Assembly (NCBI GenBank): GCA_959347315.1
Contig: OY365810.1
Span: 20,162,358-20,226,357 of the forward strand
From: Bimastos eiseni
Lineage: Eukaryota > Annelida > Clitellata > Crassiclitellata > Lumbricidae
Direction: 5' to 3'
Length of the DNA: 64,000 nt
In this document: piece by piece, positions 34,071-45,605 of the stretch
Layout of the letters: the number at the start of each line of letters is the position of its first letter
How positions within the stretch are numbered: position 1 is the stretch's first letter
Notes under the pieces: generated by a model
The model's database searches: none
Told to the model about the DNA's origin: nothing
What the model saw: the letters and a program-made list of their open reading frames with translations, nothing else
Made by a program: the position numbers and the translations under genes

Positions 34071-34574
34071 GATTGAAAAGTAGGAGATTATGTTAGACCT
34101 ATATGCTACGAAATCTTTTTGATGATGCGTTTGTAAGGATCTTTGAGACCCTAACAGTTGGAAATTATTGCGATTAATTATTATTTCTTCAACCCTATGC
34201 ACTTTGAATACTATCGTTTTTAAATGCTGTAAGTTAGGCCTATAATTGCTGACAAGCGTTGGTTGCACGAGTCAAGCGGAAGCCAACTTTTCCCACATTT
34301 CTTTTGTGATAATTAAAGATTCATCGCAAACACGCATGCAGACAATCCAGAACGCTCTTGCCCGCGCAGTCGCCAAAACTTCTAAACACCATCAAACCAC
34401 TTCATTGGTAAATGGTTATAATAACAACTAGTCCATCAGCGCATCCATTATAAAATTGTGTCTGTCATTTCGGCTATAGCGTGTCGTTTAAGTCGAGAAT
34501 TGAAAGGTGAATGATGAGATGCATCGAGAGAAAAGTTCTTGAAGAGATGAGACATCATGAGAACTTATAGTTTC
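34071..34574. other. Unassigned stretch
   Basis: No gene or recognised repeat. A 61-codon ORF at 34246-34431 has no supporting features. Confidence 0.4.
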
Positions 34575-34723
34575 CAGTGTTGGACACGAGACCAAAACCT
34601 CGAGACCGAGACCAAGACCGAGAGGTCCAAGACCAAGACCGGATGGTCCGAGACCAAGACCAAGACCGATACTTTTTTTTATAAAGAATTCAATTTATTG
34701 AGACGCTAAAACGGCTATTGTAA
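34575..34723. mobile_element. Second, truncated copy of the GGTCTTGG hAT family
   Basis: It starts CAGTGTTGGACACGAGACC and follows the left end of 30561-33030 through the GGTCTTGG-type arrays to the shared GACGCTAAAACGG, after which similarity stops. The right end is missing. Confidence 0.8.
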
Positions 34724-34784
34724 GGAGTTGCTGGTACGTAGCGTAGTACCAGCGCAGCTGCTTTGAGTGCTGCATTTGATGAAC

Positions 34785-34855
34785 TTGATGTCACATGATT
34801 AAATTATTATTATTTCTGACCGCTCTACCTGATCGGCCACTGTGCCACACCTACA
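34785..34855 (-). mobile_element. tRNA-SINE head fragment
   Basis: The reverse complement contains GTGGCACAGTGGCCGATCAG and AGAGCGGTCAG, the box A region seen in the SINE at 5577-5819. The body and box B are absent. Confidence 0.6.
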
Positions 34856-35226
34856 TGTACATCTGATTTAAGCCTTTAAAGGCATCTATATTAGAGTTAC
34901 ACGTAGGTTACACGTCCAATTTCCTTGTACGGTTTTACTCTTAAATATAAGCCTAGATGTCACTTCAATCTAAATATTATTTTGCTTATATATTCAAAAT
35001 ATGATGTTTTAAGCATCCAACGGCATTTTGTCAAGTTTTGCTGACATAGTTATTCGTCAATTTATCTTCATAGCTAAAAGTTAATGAATCAGGTTTTGTT
35101 ATGTCAAAAGTTGTGTTCCCGATTCTCGCCCAAAAAGTAGTGACAAAAAAACGCAACAAAGTCTCACCGCTATGTATATATATATATATATGCATATATG
35201 CTTATATATACATACTGCGTGAAGTC

Positions 35227-35985
35227 GTGCGACATAGAGGCAGGCACATACAGAAGGTTGTAAAAGGTGTACCGCTACACATAACTGATGCCGACATTCT
35301 CAAATGCGTAAAAGAACAGCAGCATCTGCCTGTTATAAAGGTCGAAAGGATACATAAGATTCAAAACAAGGTAAAGGCACCGAACCTGGCGGTCAAAATT
35401 GATCTAGCGCAAGGTACAGTCGCATCCACACGGCTTAAGAGATGATATCCTGACATTTAAAATACACGACTATGTGCCACCACCGACTCGCTGTTTTTTT
35501 GCTTGGAATTTGGCCATGTAGCCAAATTTTGTAGGAAACGTCGACAATGCGCCATCTGCGCTGATGAGCACAAGCACATCGAATGTACCAAGCGCGAGCA
35601 GCCGAAGTGTACAGCCTGCGGTGGCTTTCACCCTGCGATGACGAAAAGCTGCCCGAGCTACACGCTGGCAAATACCGCTATAAACAGCAGCGTCAAGGGG
35701 AGGAGGCTCTACAGCGACGCCCTTCGTGTTGCTCGCTCACTGAAGAACACGACCGATGCTGCTGAAACAACGACGAAGACGACGGCTGGTCCGGTCAACT
35801 CGATGACGACGACGGTTGGTGCTCTGAGTGCCGGAGGAAGTGGTAAGGTGGAGCCGACAAGCTCGTGCCCCTCTGGTGACCTGGTCCGTGAACAATCGTC
35901 TTCGTCGTTGTTTCAGCAGCATCGGTCGTGTTCTTCAGTGAGCGAGCAACACGAAGGGCGTCGCTGTAGAGCCTCCTCCCCTTGA
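35227..35985 (+). pseudogene. LINE ORF1 (gag-like, zinc knuckles), broken
   Basis: Would bind the element RNA. The first part (35227-35445) has RHIQKVVKGVPLHITDADI. After a frame change near 35500 come CCHC knuckles: a degraded one ending EFGHVAKFCRK, then CAICADEHKHIEC and CTACGGFHPAMTKSC, the spacing typical of R1/I-type ORF1 proteins. The remainder lies in the inverted duplication. Confidence 0.7.
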
Positions 35986-36010
35986 CGCTGCTGTTTATAG
36001 CGGTATTTGC
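35668..36010. repeat. Perfect 115-bp inverted repeat with 113-bp spacer
   Basis: Arms 35668-35782 and 35896-36010 are exact reverse complements over all 115 bases, beginning GCAAATACCGCTATAAACAG. The spacer is 35783-35895. Identity is far higher than expected in a LINE this decayed, so the duplication is recent or an assembly artefact. Confidence 0.9.
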
Positions 36011-36375
36011 AGGTGAACCCACCGACCGCGCGTACATCTGCTGTGTCCGAAGGACAGCAGTAGAAAGTTGGCGACGATCGATAGCCGGAAGGCACAAAGG
36101 GATGCGCTTGACGCACTGACCCGTGCCTGCACCCTGTTCGTGAGGGCTATGGAGGCAACCGGTGGAGGCGCCCCGACATTCGTCAGCAACGCCTTCGGAG
36201 CTGCCGGACACTTACCCTTGCGATGACTTCGACGCCCTTGGTACGGAAGTGCACCTGGACGGTCCTTGACGACTCCATGAGAAGCGACCACTAACCCAAC
36301 ATCATCAGCATCGACGAAGCAGTCCCGGTCGAGGAAGCCTTCATTCCTAGGTGGCTTCACCGAAAGGCTGACTGG

Positions 36376-38300
36376 ATGGCCTTCAAGGACGACTGCAGGA
36401 TGGAATTCACCGTCGCAATCATCACCGATAACGTCGAAGCCAGTAGCAGACACAGTCACAGTCAAAGTTTCATCGGCTCACTGATGGAGATCGCCACTCG
36501 ACAAATTCCAGGATCGGCTCCACTTAAGAAGAAGACCAAGAGTGTGCCATACTGGACCGGTGAATGCACACAACACGTCAAGGAGCGCACTGAGATCCGC
36601 AAGAGGATGAGCACACGAAGGAGCTCCATGGAGGACAGCTGCCTGCTGACGACCAGCCTTCTAACGAGCCTTTCACCACCCAGACACTGAGAATCGCACT
36701 ACTACGCTGTATGAAGGACACAAGCCCGGGCGAAGACACCATCACCTGGCCCAGCTTCTGCATCCAAGCCTGCTCGCCTTGCTCAAGCTCTACAATGCTG
36801 TGTGGCAACATGGACGACTACCTGCTGGAAGAATTCTATCGTTGTCCCTATCCTGAAGCCACAAAAGCCAGCACACGACGAAAACTCATACCAACCGATT
36901 ACACTTGATGACGTCAGTCCTGTACAACCTGATAGAGTGACTGGTGACCGATCGGCTGACCTGGCACATGGAAACCATCCACCACTTCAACAGGTTTCAG
37001 TCTGGTTTTCGGAGACTGCGGAGCTGTCAGGACAACATCATCCGACTCCAAGACGACACACGAGCCATCCAATCTACATATAGCTTCACTGGAGTATTCG
37101 TAGATCTTGAGAAGGGCTTCGATCTTATGTGGACTAATGGACTATTCAAGCTACAGCAGCACAGTATCTCAGGTCAGATGTTCTTTCACATACAAAACGA
37201 TTCGCCATAGAGAAGTTTCATCAGCCCTATGTTATTTATCATCATGATAAACGACATCCCGGAGCCCGAGAGCAACGTTCGGCATTCACTCTACTCGGAC
37301 GACAGCGCCATCTGGAGAGCTGGACCAAACCCTGAAGTAAATCGGTGACATCTACAGACTTAACTCGACCGACTGAAGAGCTTCTTCGATCAATGGGGCT
37401 TCAAAGTGTTGACAACAAAGACCGCCGCCGTTGAATTTCATCGAAGGGGAACACCTACAGCCCACCGAACGCTGAAGCTCGGGACGTCTCCCTTGAGCTA
37501 CAACAGCAACGTCAAGTTTCTGGGATGATCTTCAACCAACATCTCACCTGGTGCGACCACATCAATTACATCGCCGACCGCTGCAAGAAACGCCTCAACC
37601 TAATGCGCGCTATCGCAGGATCGCACTGGGGAGCCTCAAAGGGCGCCCTCCTGATGATTCACCGAGCCCTCATCCGCTTCGTCATCGACTATGGCTGCGT
37701 TGCCTACGAGAGCGCTTCCAAGAGCCAGAAGAAGAAGCTCAGTACCATCCAATGCAGGGCGCTGATGATAGCCTCTGGAGCGCTCAGAGAAATCAGTCTG
37801 GTCGCCCTGCTGGTAGAATGCGGAGAGATGCCACTCCACCTACGACGCAAGCAGCTGATGATGGAGTACATCGTGAAAATCAACGCCATACCGAACCATC
37901 CGCCGCAAACTATCGTTAACGGACGGAAGACAAAGGCGATCAAAGACGACATGGACCCGATCCGAGTCAAGGCGCGACAGATCAACATCGCCGCGCCAAA
38001 AATCTCTACGTCCGCCCGTCATAGACACCACTCTGATCGAGAAGATCCGAGACCCGGACGACCCTTTCAGGAGGAGAATACTCGTAGAAGATTACATCCG
38101 AACTTACAATGGACAGGTGGCTGTCTATACGGATGGATCAAGGAACCCAGCAGGCAGAGCGTCGTGCTCGTTCTACGTAATCTGCCTTGGTCACCATGGA
38201 CGCTACCGGTTGAGTGGTGGCGCATCGGTCCTGGCGGTTTAAATGGAGACCATAGCGAGGGCGGTAGCATGGGTGATCACAACAAACATAACTGATATTG
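36376..38300 (+). pseudogene. LINE reverse transcriptase, broken
   Basis: Fragments in order: the linker (PLKKKTKSVPYWTGECTQHV), KDTSPGEDTITWP, HHFNRFQSGFRRLRSCQDNI, FTGVFVDLEKGFDLMW (RT motif with catalytic Asp), a stretch near 37220-37340 that reads SVRHSLYSDDSAIW only after frame changes (catalytic D-D), then IFNQHLTWCDHINYIADRCK and DYGCVAYESASKS. At least five frame breaks. The open piece 37525-38295 is the thumb and downstream region. Confidence 0.75.
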
Positions 38301-38611
38301 TCATCTTTTCAGATAGCCTTTGAGCGATTCAGAGTCTGGAGTGCCAACAGTCTGGGACTCGTCTACGGGAACTCGCAGGCCTCATGTATGCTTTTGACGA
38401 CAAACGGACCGACGTTTCAGGTCCAGTGACGATCGTCTGGATATCTGGTCATCTTGGCATCGAGGGAAACGAGACTGCAGATGCTCTTTGCAAACAGGCT
38501 CTACATCACGGCTTGGTGGACCTTCCGATGATGCTGGAGTTTCGAGAAGCGTGGAATATATACAGGGACCAATTCCTTCGCATATTGGAAATCCGAGTGG
38601 ACCACCTCTGA
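38120..38611 (+). pseudogene. LINE RNase H domain, broken
   Basis: The reading VYTDGSRNPAGRA (first catalytic Asp) at about 38123-38165, IVIFSDSL near 38300, and VTIVWISGHLGIEGNETADA (38420-38480) are the RNase H motifs. They lie in different frames. The domain would remove RNA from the RNA-DNA hybrid and is typical of I-group LINEs. Confidence 0.75.
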
Positions 38612-39004
38612 CACCGGCTCGAACTACCGAGCCCTCGAGCCGAGCGCCAGCCTAATTCGGAAGTACGCAGACCCAAACCGGAAGAAAGAAAACACAATCG
38701 CCAGACTCCAGCTGGCCTTCTCAACACCCAGCTGAAACAGTGGAACCTCCACCCGACTTTGACAAGTGCGGTGACGTTAAGAAAACGGTGCGCGACTTCC
38801 TACTGGAATGCCCTGCGCAGGTGGGCCTCCAGGACGAACTGATTCGGAAGCGCGCGCGGGAAAACTGGATCTTCGACATGCGAACCACTCTCGCCCAACC
38901 CAGCTGCCAGAACATCGTCTACAAGTGGCTATAAGTCTCCGGAAGAAAGCTGTAGATACTATAAAACAACTGCCTCGGCTAACGTAAGTGGTTCTTGCCC
39001 GACT

Positions 39005-39190
39005 CAGCAAGGAAGGATACGTGTTAACTCAGGCGGTCCTTGAGCCTTTAACCAAAGAAGGATACGTGTTAATCCTGCAGGCGGTCATTGCGCCTTAAGC
39101 AAGGAAGGATACGTGGTAACTCAGGTGGTCACTGTGCCTTTAAACAAGGTTGGATACCCGGATATCCTGGCGGTCCTTGTGCCACTAAAA
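39005..39190. repeat. Four tandem 44-46-bp units in the LINE 3' region
   Basis: Units start AAGGAAGGATACGTG or variants at about 39009, 39052, 39099 and 39145 and contain CAGGCGGTC. They lie after the coding end, so they are probably part of the 3' untranslated region. Confidence 0.8.
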
Positions 39191-39520
39191 ATAGGAAAAA
39201 TTGCGAGAAAAGGTAAGCATCAAGGTCTCTCTACCTGCCTTCTTATGCTTGCCATGGAAACTGCCAGATGAGCTATGTTTCAAAGTCCTGGCAGCAGAAA
39301 TGAAGTCCATGAAGAGGGCGAGACAAACTATACACATCCAAGCTAGCACCTGTCATGTTGTTGTTTTCAGGTTCTTTCAGATCCGTACGACGAAAGATAA
39401 CGCCAACACAACAGATAAAGATCGAAGAAACAAACACGAAGAAATGAAGCCAGAAAATAAACACTGAACAATTATGTAAAAGTAACGTAAGCCTAAATAA
39501 AGACTATGAACTTTAATAAT

Positions 39521-40498
39521 GTAAATCATATGGTATTATGTATGCATGTAACCGTGCCTGACGCGTACATATCATCCTTGTCAAGGATGCGTCGTAAAAT
39601 AAATTTATATCAGTCAGCGCAGTCGGTCTGCATGTGGGTATGTACACTGTAATGTATGCATCAGTGTCTATACACAATTCCGTTTATGCATTTCCACACT
39701 TTTACAGCTATTCACTCGAAACCTTCGCCGTTCGCTCGAGGAACACCTGTGACACCCAGTAAAGGGGTTGGTGAAGCCAGCGGTCGCAGTCTTCCATCGC
39801 TCTCCATGGTCAGAAACCTGTTTCCACCCGTGCAACGCCAGGATCCCTAGCTAGCATATATATATATATGTATATATATATATCCATCTTTGAAGACTTT
39901 GACCCATATTTATTATGCCATCTCTCGTTTCAATTTTTATTCCCATTCTACTATTCGCTTCTTACTAACTCGAATGACTATCTGGCTTTCACCTCTCTCG
40001 TCCCAAGTCCCAACGTTTTCAGCCGCTACTGCACAGTATTCCTACGGAATTCTACCTCGGCATCATATTCCACCCGGATCAATACTTCTCGCCCAGAGTT
40101 CTATATGGGTCCAATTTTCGTGACCCGACCCACAAAATGGATCAGACCAGACTTCTGAAGCAAAATATAAGAACCGAATGGAACAGCTCATGAAGAGCAT
40201 GTACCCAACCAACCCCGACCTGACCCAGGTCGGGTGGTCAGGTACATGCTTTCTTTCTAATTTTCTTCCTCATATTTCTCTCGCCGTTTCAACTCCAAAC
40301 ACCATCCACCTTAGGTCCTTAGCCGTCTACCTGTCTGCATGCATGCCTGACTCTCTGGATTTTGACCCTCTGCCTGTCGACTCTGTTTTGATTAAGCGCC
40401 TGTGAATAAGCTGTTTCCCGCGACTTCGCTTTTGTGAGCGCTATAGATATGTTGAGATTACAATTAATATTATTTTGTTGGTAAAATTCCAGTGTCGA
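39521..40498. other. Unassigned stretch with a hairpin and microsatellite
   Basis: A TA microsatellite lies at 39857-39881. Stretch 40095-40150 holds GTGACCCGACCC motifs like those in the hAT at 4919-6053. A 55-bp imperfect hairpin is at 40196-40250. Stretch 40415-40460 resembles a LINE 3' end. No gene. Confidence 0.5.
40196..40250. repeat. Imperfect hairpin, about 25-bp arms
   Basis: The left arm begins AGCATGTACCC and the right arm ends GGTACATGCT; the loop lies near CTGACCCAGG. The arms contain the CGACCTG and CAGGTCGGG motifs of the GGGTCGG hAT family. Confidence 0.75.
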
Positions 40499-42790
40499 CA
40501 TATAGCCGGATACATGGTCAAATTTTGGAATGCGGTCAACAAGAAGTACAGCAGAACGCAGTCACCGCAAACGCCCAGCTGGAAGGCCTGCATAGAGTGA
40601 ACAACAGTAATCCAGTCCGGCAGTAATGAATGCGTGAACAAGGGTAGCTGTGGCGTCTGGAGTTAGCGATCGGTAAACAGTTCGAAGCTGACGCAACTGA
40701 ATCGCGTCAAAGACGGTGAATATTATAGACAAAGGTGAGCTCTTGGTCCAACATGACTCCAAGGTCCCGGACAACAGAGGAAAATTCAAAGAGGGGGAAA
40801 TCAGCAGTAATGGCAGTTAAATCAAGCTTCATAAGCTGCTGGCAAGTGCCCAGCCAGATAAATTGGGTCTTTTGGGGGTTGAGTCGCAGGCAGTTTGACG
40901 CCATCCAAGTCTCGAGGGCATCCAGCGCTTGGTTCATTGCCCGAACAGCAGCAGAGGTATTAAAAGCCAAGCAATGTAGGTAACCTTGGACGTCATCAGC
41001 GTACAGGTGACCCAATACAGCAGTGGCATTAAGGACAGAAGCAATTTCAGCAGTGTAGAAGACATACAGAAAGGGACCTAGCACAGATCTCGAGCCCTGA
41101 GAAAGGCCATAAGGGGCAGGGACCCACGTGGACCTGGAAGCTCTCCCTGACAAATGAGGCCAATCAGCTAAGAAAGTTACCAGAGAGTCCAAATGAAATC
41201 TTTAGCCGCTTAAGCAAGATTTCATGATCGACAGTGTCAAAGCGGCACTGACGTCAAACAAAGCCAGTAGAGTAAGCTGCGAATTATCGATAGCCCCATA
41301 ATGTCGGAAAGGAGACGGAGTAACAGCGCCTCGGTAGAATGACCCTTCCGAAAGCCGGATCGGCGTTCCGGAAGCAACTTATTCAACTCTAAATAAACAG
41401 TGAGCTGGTAGGCGACTATCTTTTAAATTATTTTCGATATGAATGTTACATTTGCAATTGGTCGAAAATTGGCAGGGTCAGATGATTCAAGTCCACGTGC
41501 TTGAGGATAGGAATCAGAATTGTTCGCGCGTTTCTGAGTTGGCGGTAGAGCTCCGTCCTGAATAGATCGGATGCAAAGGAAGGTTAAAAACGGAAGTAGA
41601 ATGTCAACAAACTCCTGGAAAAGAAACGTCGGGAGAGGGTCAAGTTCACAGGATTTTGGTGGAGAGGTCAGGATGATGTGGCGTAGCTCAGCAGTGGTAA
41701 TGGGAACCATGGCAGAAAGTCTGCAGTCAATTGGGTTGAAAACCGATGAGGTCGAGTCAGCGGTGTCATAATTGTCGGATGCCGGCAATCTTAGCGGTGA
41801 AGGAAGCCAGAAAGTCATTAGATGTGAAAGATGGAACATCAGTCTGTCCGTCAGCGTGGCGCCGGCAAAGAAGGGCGTCGAAACTGGCCCACAAATGCTT
41901 ATAAGGTCCTTCGCGTTGATGACGATCTTCGCTTCCCAATAGGTACGCTCCTTGTCCCGGTAGCGGCGATGCATGTCTAGCACGAACCGTACCCAGGCAG
42001 AACGATCAACAGGCGACTTGGGGCGACGATATGATCTTTCAAGTCGGCCGGCCTGGCAGCGTAGATGACGACCCTCAACATCGAACCATGATGTGACAGT
42101 TTGGATCGACGAACTTTTGTCAGGTGCAGCGGAAGAAGCCTGTCAATAATGCTAACTAACCATCGTTCTTTCGTAGGTTGCAAAGATTTCAGCAACCGAG
42201 AGGTCAGCCAGGATGGACGGGTTCACAATGGCTGGTACTTCAAGTAGCGCCGACAGGAGATGTTCCCGGTCAAGATTCCTCCAACCTCAAACCTACCTGG
42301 CAAGGTTGGAGGGTGCGTCGTGAAGCAATGGGATGGTGGCAGTAACAAGGCTATGGTTAGAGATGGTTGGCGGATATGGATGCTGAGATCTACCAGCCTA
42401 CAGTCGTCATGTGTAAGAATAACGTCGAGCCAACCGCCACACTTGTGGGTCGGACTAGCAACGTGTTGGGCTAGGCCGAATTGGTCGATCAGGGCTTGGA
42501 ATTCAACTGTGGCTGGTAGGGAACAATCTTCAAGATGAAGGTTGAGGTCTCCAGCTACAGCAATCTGAGTGTTGTATAATGCAAACTGTTCGAGCAGAGT
42601 AGTAAATTCTTCGGAGAACGTCAATGACGACGGTGAAGAACCAGGTCGATAGACAGCCAGTATGGTTAGAGCGCCTCGAGGTGACGACACCGAGACAGCA
42701 AGCGCCTCAAAGGTAGTAAGAGGTGTAGAAGAAGGATCCTGCGTACGCAGAGGGTTTTACGGTGGAGAATGACGATTCCACCACCCCGGG
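40499..42790 (-). mobile_element. L2-like LINE, endonuclease to reverse transcriptase, decayed
   Basis: The minus strand reads a 5'-truncated endonuclease (42223-42690, with LAVYRPGSSPSS and VAGDLNLHLED), a linker, and RT parts (41423-41983 with SCELDPLPTFLFQEF and ANFRPIANVTFISK; 40707-41192 with VLGPFLYVFY, LGHLYADDVQ and LRLNPQKTQFIWLG; 40562-40789 with AGLDYCCSLYAGLPAGRL). Same clade as the copies at 33.0-34.1 and 50.5-51.0 kb. Many frame breaks. Its 3' tail is missing. Confidence 0.85.
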
Positions 42791-43242
42791 TGTCAGTATC
42801 AGTCAATCAATTCTGCTTATTGTTCACTGACAAAACATAGCACACAAACACATAAATAATAGTGTTAATTAATCATGCAGCGAGCAAAGGAAACCCCAAA
42901 AGAACGAACCGTTCCGCTAACAGGGGCCACCCAATTTCAACATTAAATTAACCAAGAAGTCATACAGTTTTTCCGCGCACCATACAGAAGCAACGAACAT
43001 AATCATCATTTCGTTACAAGTAATATCGCAACAACAAGTAACTTTATCTAACCGTTCAGTAAGAAAGTTTTTAGGTTATTTTTTAACTGGTGTAATGAGA
43101 CATATTGGTTAGGTGGGTAGGTAACATGTTCCAGAAGGACGGACCATGAATTCTTATGCTGTGCTGCCTAATCGTAGTATGTACTCTAATTTGGTAATAC
43201 TTATTAGAGGCACGCGTCTGATGGTCATGGATCTCTAGGTTC

Positions 43243-44232
43243 CTATAAAACCATCGATTGAAACCCCTCTGGTAATAAGAACCTGTGAGCCATGTACATA
43301 AACACTCCTACTTGAAGTTTATTAAGTGTGGGAACATTACTTATAATGCGCACAATGCGTTCGTGCAAAATATCCAAACAAGTCAATCTAGTACGATACG
43401 TGGAAGCCCAGATAAGGTTGCAGTATGACAGATACGGATAAATAAGGGAATAATATAGCGTAAGGAGTATGTTGTTAGACAGAAGGTGTCGGATGCGGGA
43501 AAATAAGCCAATATTTTTTGCCAATTTCTGCGAAATGTGGTGAATATGCTGTTTCCATGTTGACTGAGCGTCTATATAAGCCCCCAGAAACTTCGTAGCA
43601 GTCACGCAATTTATATTTTGATTATCGATATTTATACAAGAAAGTAGTTCACAATCAGAGACTATCTTCCTCCTAGGACTGAAAACAATGTAGTTGGTCT
43701 TTTTTAGATTCAACGATAATTTGTTTGTTTTAAACCAAGTCCCCACCTTTGCATGCTCCTTATTTAGCCTGTTGTACAATTCCTTCAGTGATTTATCAGA
43801 CATGAATACATTCATATCGTCAGCAAACATGACAAATTTCAGGGCTGATGAAATATGATGAATATCATGCACATATAACAAAAATAACAACGGGCCCAAA
43901 ATAGAGCCTTGAGGGACACCACAATTTATGTCAAGAATACGTGAGGTACACCCATTATAGTGAACACTTTGCCTTCTGTCTTTCAAATAGTCAGCAAGCC
44001 AGTCCAGACACATATCCCGAATCCCATAATGTTCCAGCTTTCTTAATAGAATCTCATGATTTACTGTATCGAAGGCCTTCGTTAAATCAAAAAACACACC
44101 AATTGAGTAATTGTTATTATCCCTAGCCTCAGTGATCTTATCACACATTTCCAGGACAGCCATATAAGTAGAAAGACCTTTTCGGAAACCAAATTGTCCC
44201 TCATATAATATGTCCTTTGTTAAGAAGGACAT
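43243..44232 (-). pseudogene. Reverse transcriptase, 330-codon open segment
   Basis: The longest undisturbed LINE frame in the window. Motifs in order: GQFGFRKGLSTYMAV, GVFFDLTKAFDTVNHEILL (first catalytic Asp), NCGVPQGSILGPLLFLLYVH, VMFADDMNVF (catalytic D-D), LNLKKTNYIVFSPR, TKFLGAYIDAQSTWKQHI. The order and wording fit the CR1/Jockey superclade. The frame continues upstream into 44220-44879 only through a break. Confidence 0.85.
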
Positions 44233-45181
44233 AGGTACATAATTCGCAGGTACATAATTTTTTCAAAAAACTTAGAAAAATAAGGTAATATTGAGATTGG
44301 CCTATAATTTTCTACACATATTTTTCCCCCACTTATAAAGACTGGAACGACCTTAGCAAGCTCAAGTGTGGTCGGAACTATGCCTGATGTTAGAGAGCAA
44401 TTTATGATCTCTGCCAGAGGGGCCGATATAGGTTCCATCGAGCATCTTGCCACTGTAGGGTTAATTCCATCCAAGCCATCACTATGCGTATGGCGGAGTC
44501 CCTCAGCAGTCGAAACAAGTTCAAGATGTGATGTTAATTCAATTCCTATGGAATTAAGTTCAGGGTTTACTAGGTAGTCCATATAGGAAGCTGCCGTAGG
44601 ACTTATGTTATAGGCCAACTTGGATCCAACCTCAGTGAAAAACTCATTAAATTTATTTGCTATGACTTCCTTCGCCTTACATTCCCTGTCATCAATAACA
44701 AATTCATCAGGCAGGGTGTTAGATTCATCCCCATGGAGTAGAGTTTTTATTATATGCCAAGTTTTATGCAAGTTTTTTTCGCACTCCAAAAAATTCATTG
44801 GGTAATATTGTTTTTCTGCTTCTTTTCTGATCCTGTTAAATATATTTCTGTAAGAGACAAACTTTGGCCTATTTATCAAGGTAGGTAATTTTATGTACTT
44901 TTATCAAGTCGAGCTTTCTTGTTACATGATTTTAAAAGGGCATCCGTCATCCATGGTTGCCTAACAACATCCCTCTTCTTTGGAATGTAAGTGAATTCAG
45001 GAAAGGTTTGTTCATACAGAAGGCTGTATCGATCCGTAAATGTCGTATGCGCCAGATTCGGGTCTTGCATGCTACAGGCCTTGTAAACTTCAGTCCAATC
45101 CGATTCCCACAACAGGTTATGAAATTGACGCAGGGATTGGTCATTTATGATTCGTTTCCTACGAGTTGCAGCAACTTTCAA
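44220..45181 (-). pseudogene. LINE linker and RT N-terminal part, broken
   Basis: Two minus-strand pieces (44891-45181 and 44220-44879) lead into the reverse transcriptase. The second contains LRHTHSDGLDGINPTVARCS, GIVPTTLELAKVVPVF and VENYRPISIL, the opening RT motifs. A frame change lies between the pieces near 44885. Confidence 0.75.
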
Positions 45182-45530
45182 AAGTGGGATTTGAGCTTTA
45201 GAGCCTACATGGATTGGGAGGTGGTCTGATATGTCCTCAATTATTATTACTGAGTCTAGAGAGTCAGTAAGTACATTGGTGAAAATATTATCTATTAAGG
45301 TAGCTGAGTTCTAGTTGGTCTGAAGATGGTTGGTACAAAGCGTTGCGAGGAAAGCACATTATAAAACGCCTGGGTAAGGGCATGTGAATTGGTCTTTAAT
45401 AAATCTATATTGTAGTCTTCTGCTAGGAATACCCAGGAATACCTAGAATATGCTAGTATCTTCATCCAACGTCGTTGCTCGTCAGTGGATGCATAATCCA
45501 AAGGCACCGAGCGGCGGACATAATATAATC

Positions 45531-45605
45531 TATGGTTCTAGTACATCTTCCATCTCGATATCAATATATCTATGGTTCTAGTACGTCTTCCATCTCGATA
45601 TCAAT
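45531..45605. repeat. 40-bp tandem duplication
   Basis: TATGGTTCTAGTAC begins at 45531 and again at 45571. The second unit is nearly identical over about 35 bases, with one A/G difference after GTAC. Confidence 0.8.

Larger units (their letters stand above)
35095..39520 (+). mobile_element. I-like non-LTR retrotransposon with RNase H, decayed
   Basis: From left to right: a gag-like ORF1 with zinc knuckles, a perfect inverted duplication, linker and reverse transcriptase, an RNase H domain, a Cys/His-type C terminus, a 3' region with four 44-46-bp tandem units, and AATAAA-like signals before about 39520. RNase H after the reverse transcriptase marks the I-group of LINEs. The copy is GC-richer than its surroundings and broken in many places. 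Confidence 0.8.
42800..45515 (-). mobile_element. CR1/Jockey-like LINE with long intact RT segment
   Basis: The minus strand holds an endonuclease remnant (45295-45507, with VFLAEDYNIDLLK), an in-between segment (44891-45181), a linker and early RT (44220-44879, with TLPDEFVIDDREC and VENYRPISILPYFSK) and a main RT piece (43243-44232). It is truncated at the 5' end inside the endonuclease. The 3' end lies near 42800-42860, where an AATAA-like stretch occurs. Confidence 0.85.

Noticed and set aside
35795..36211. Minus-strand ORF of 138 codons
   Set aside because: It exists because of the inverted duplication of LINE ORF1 sequence; not an independent gene.
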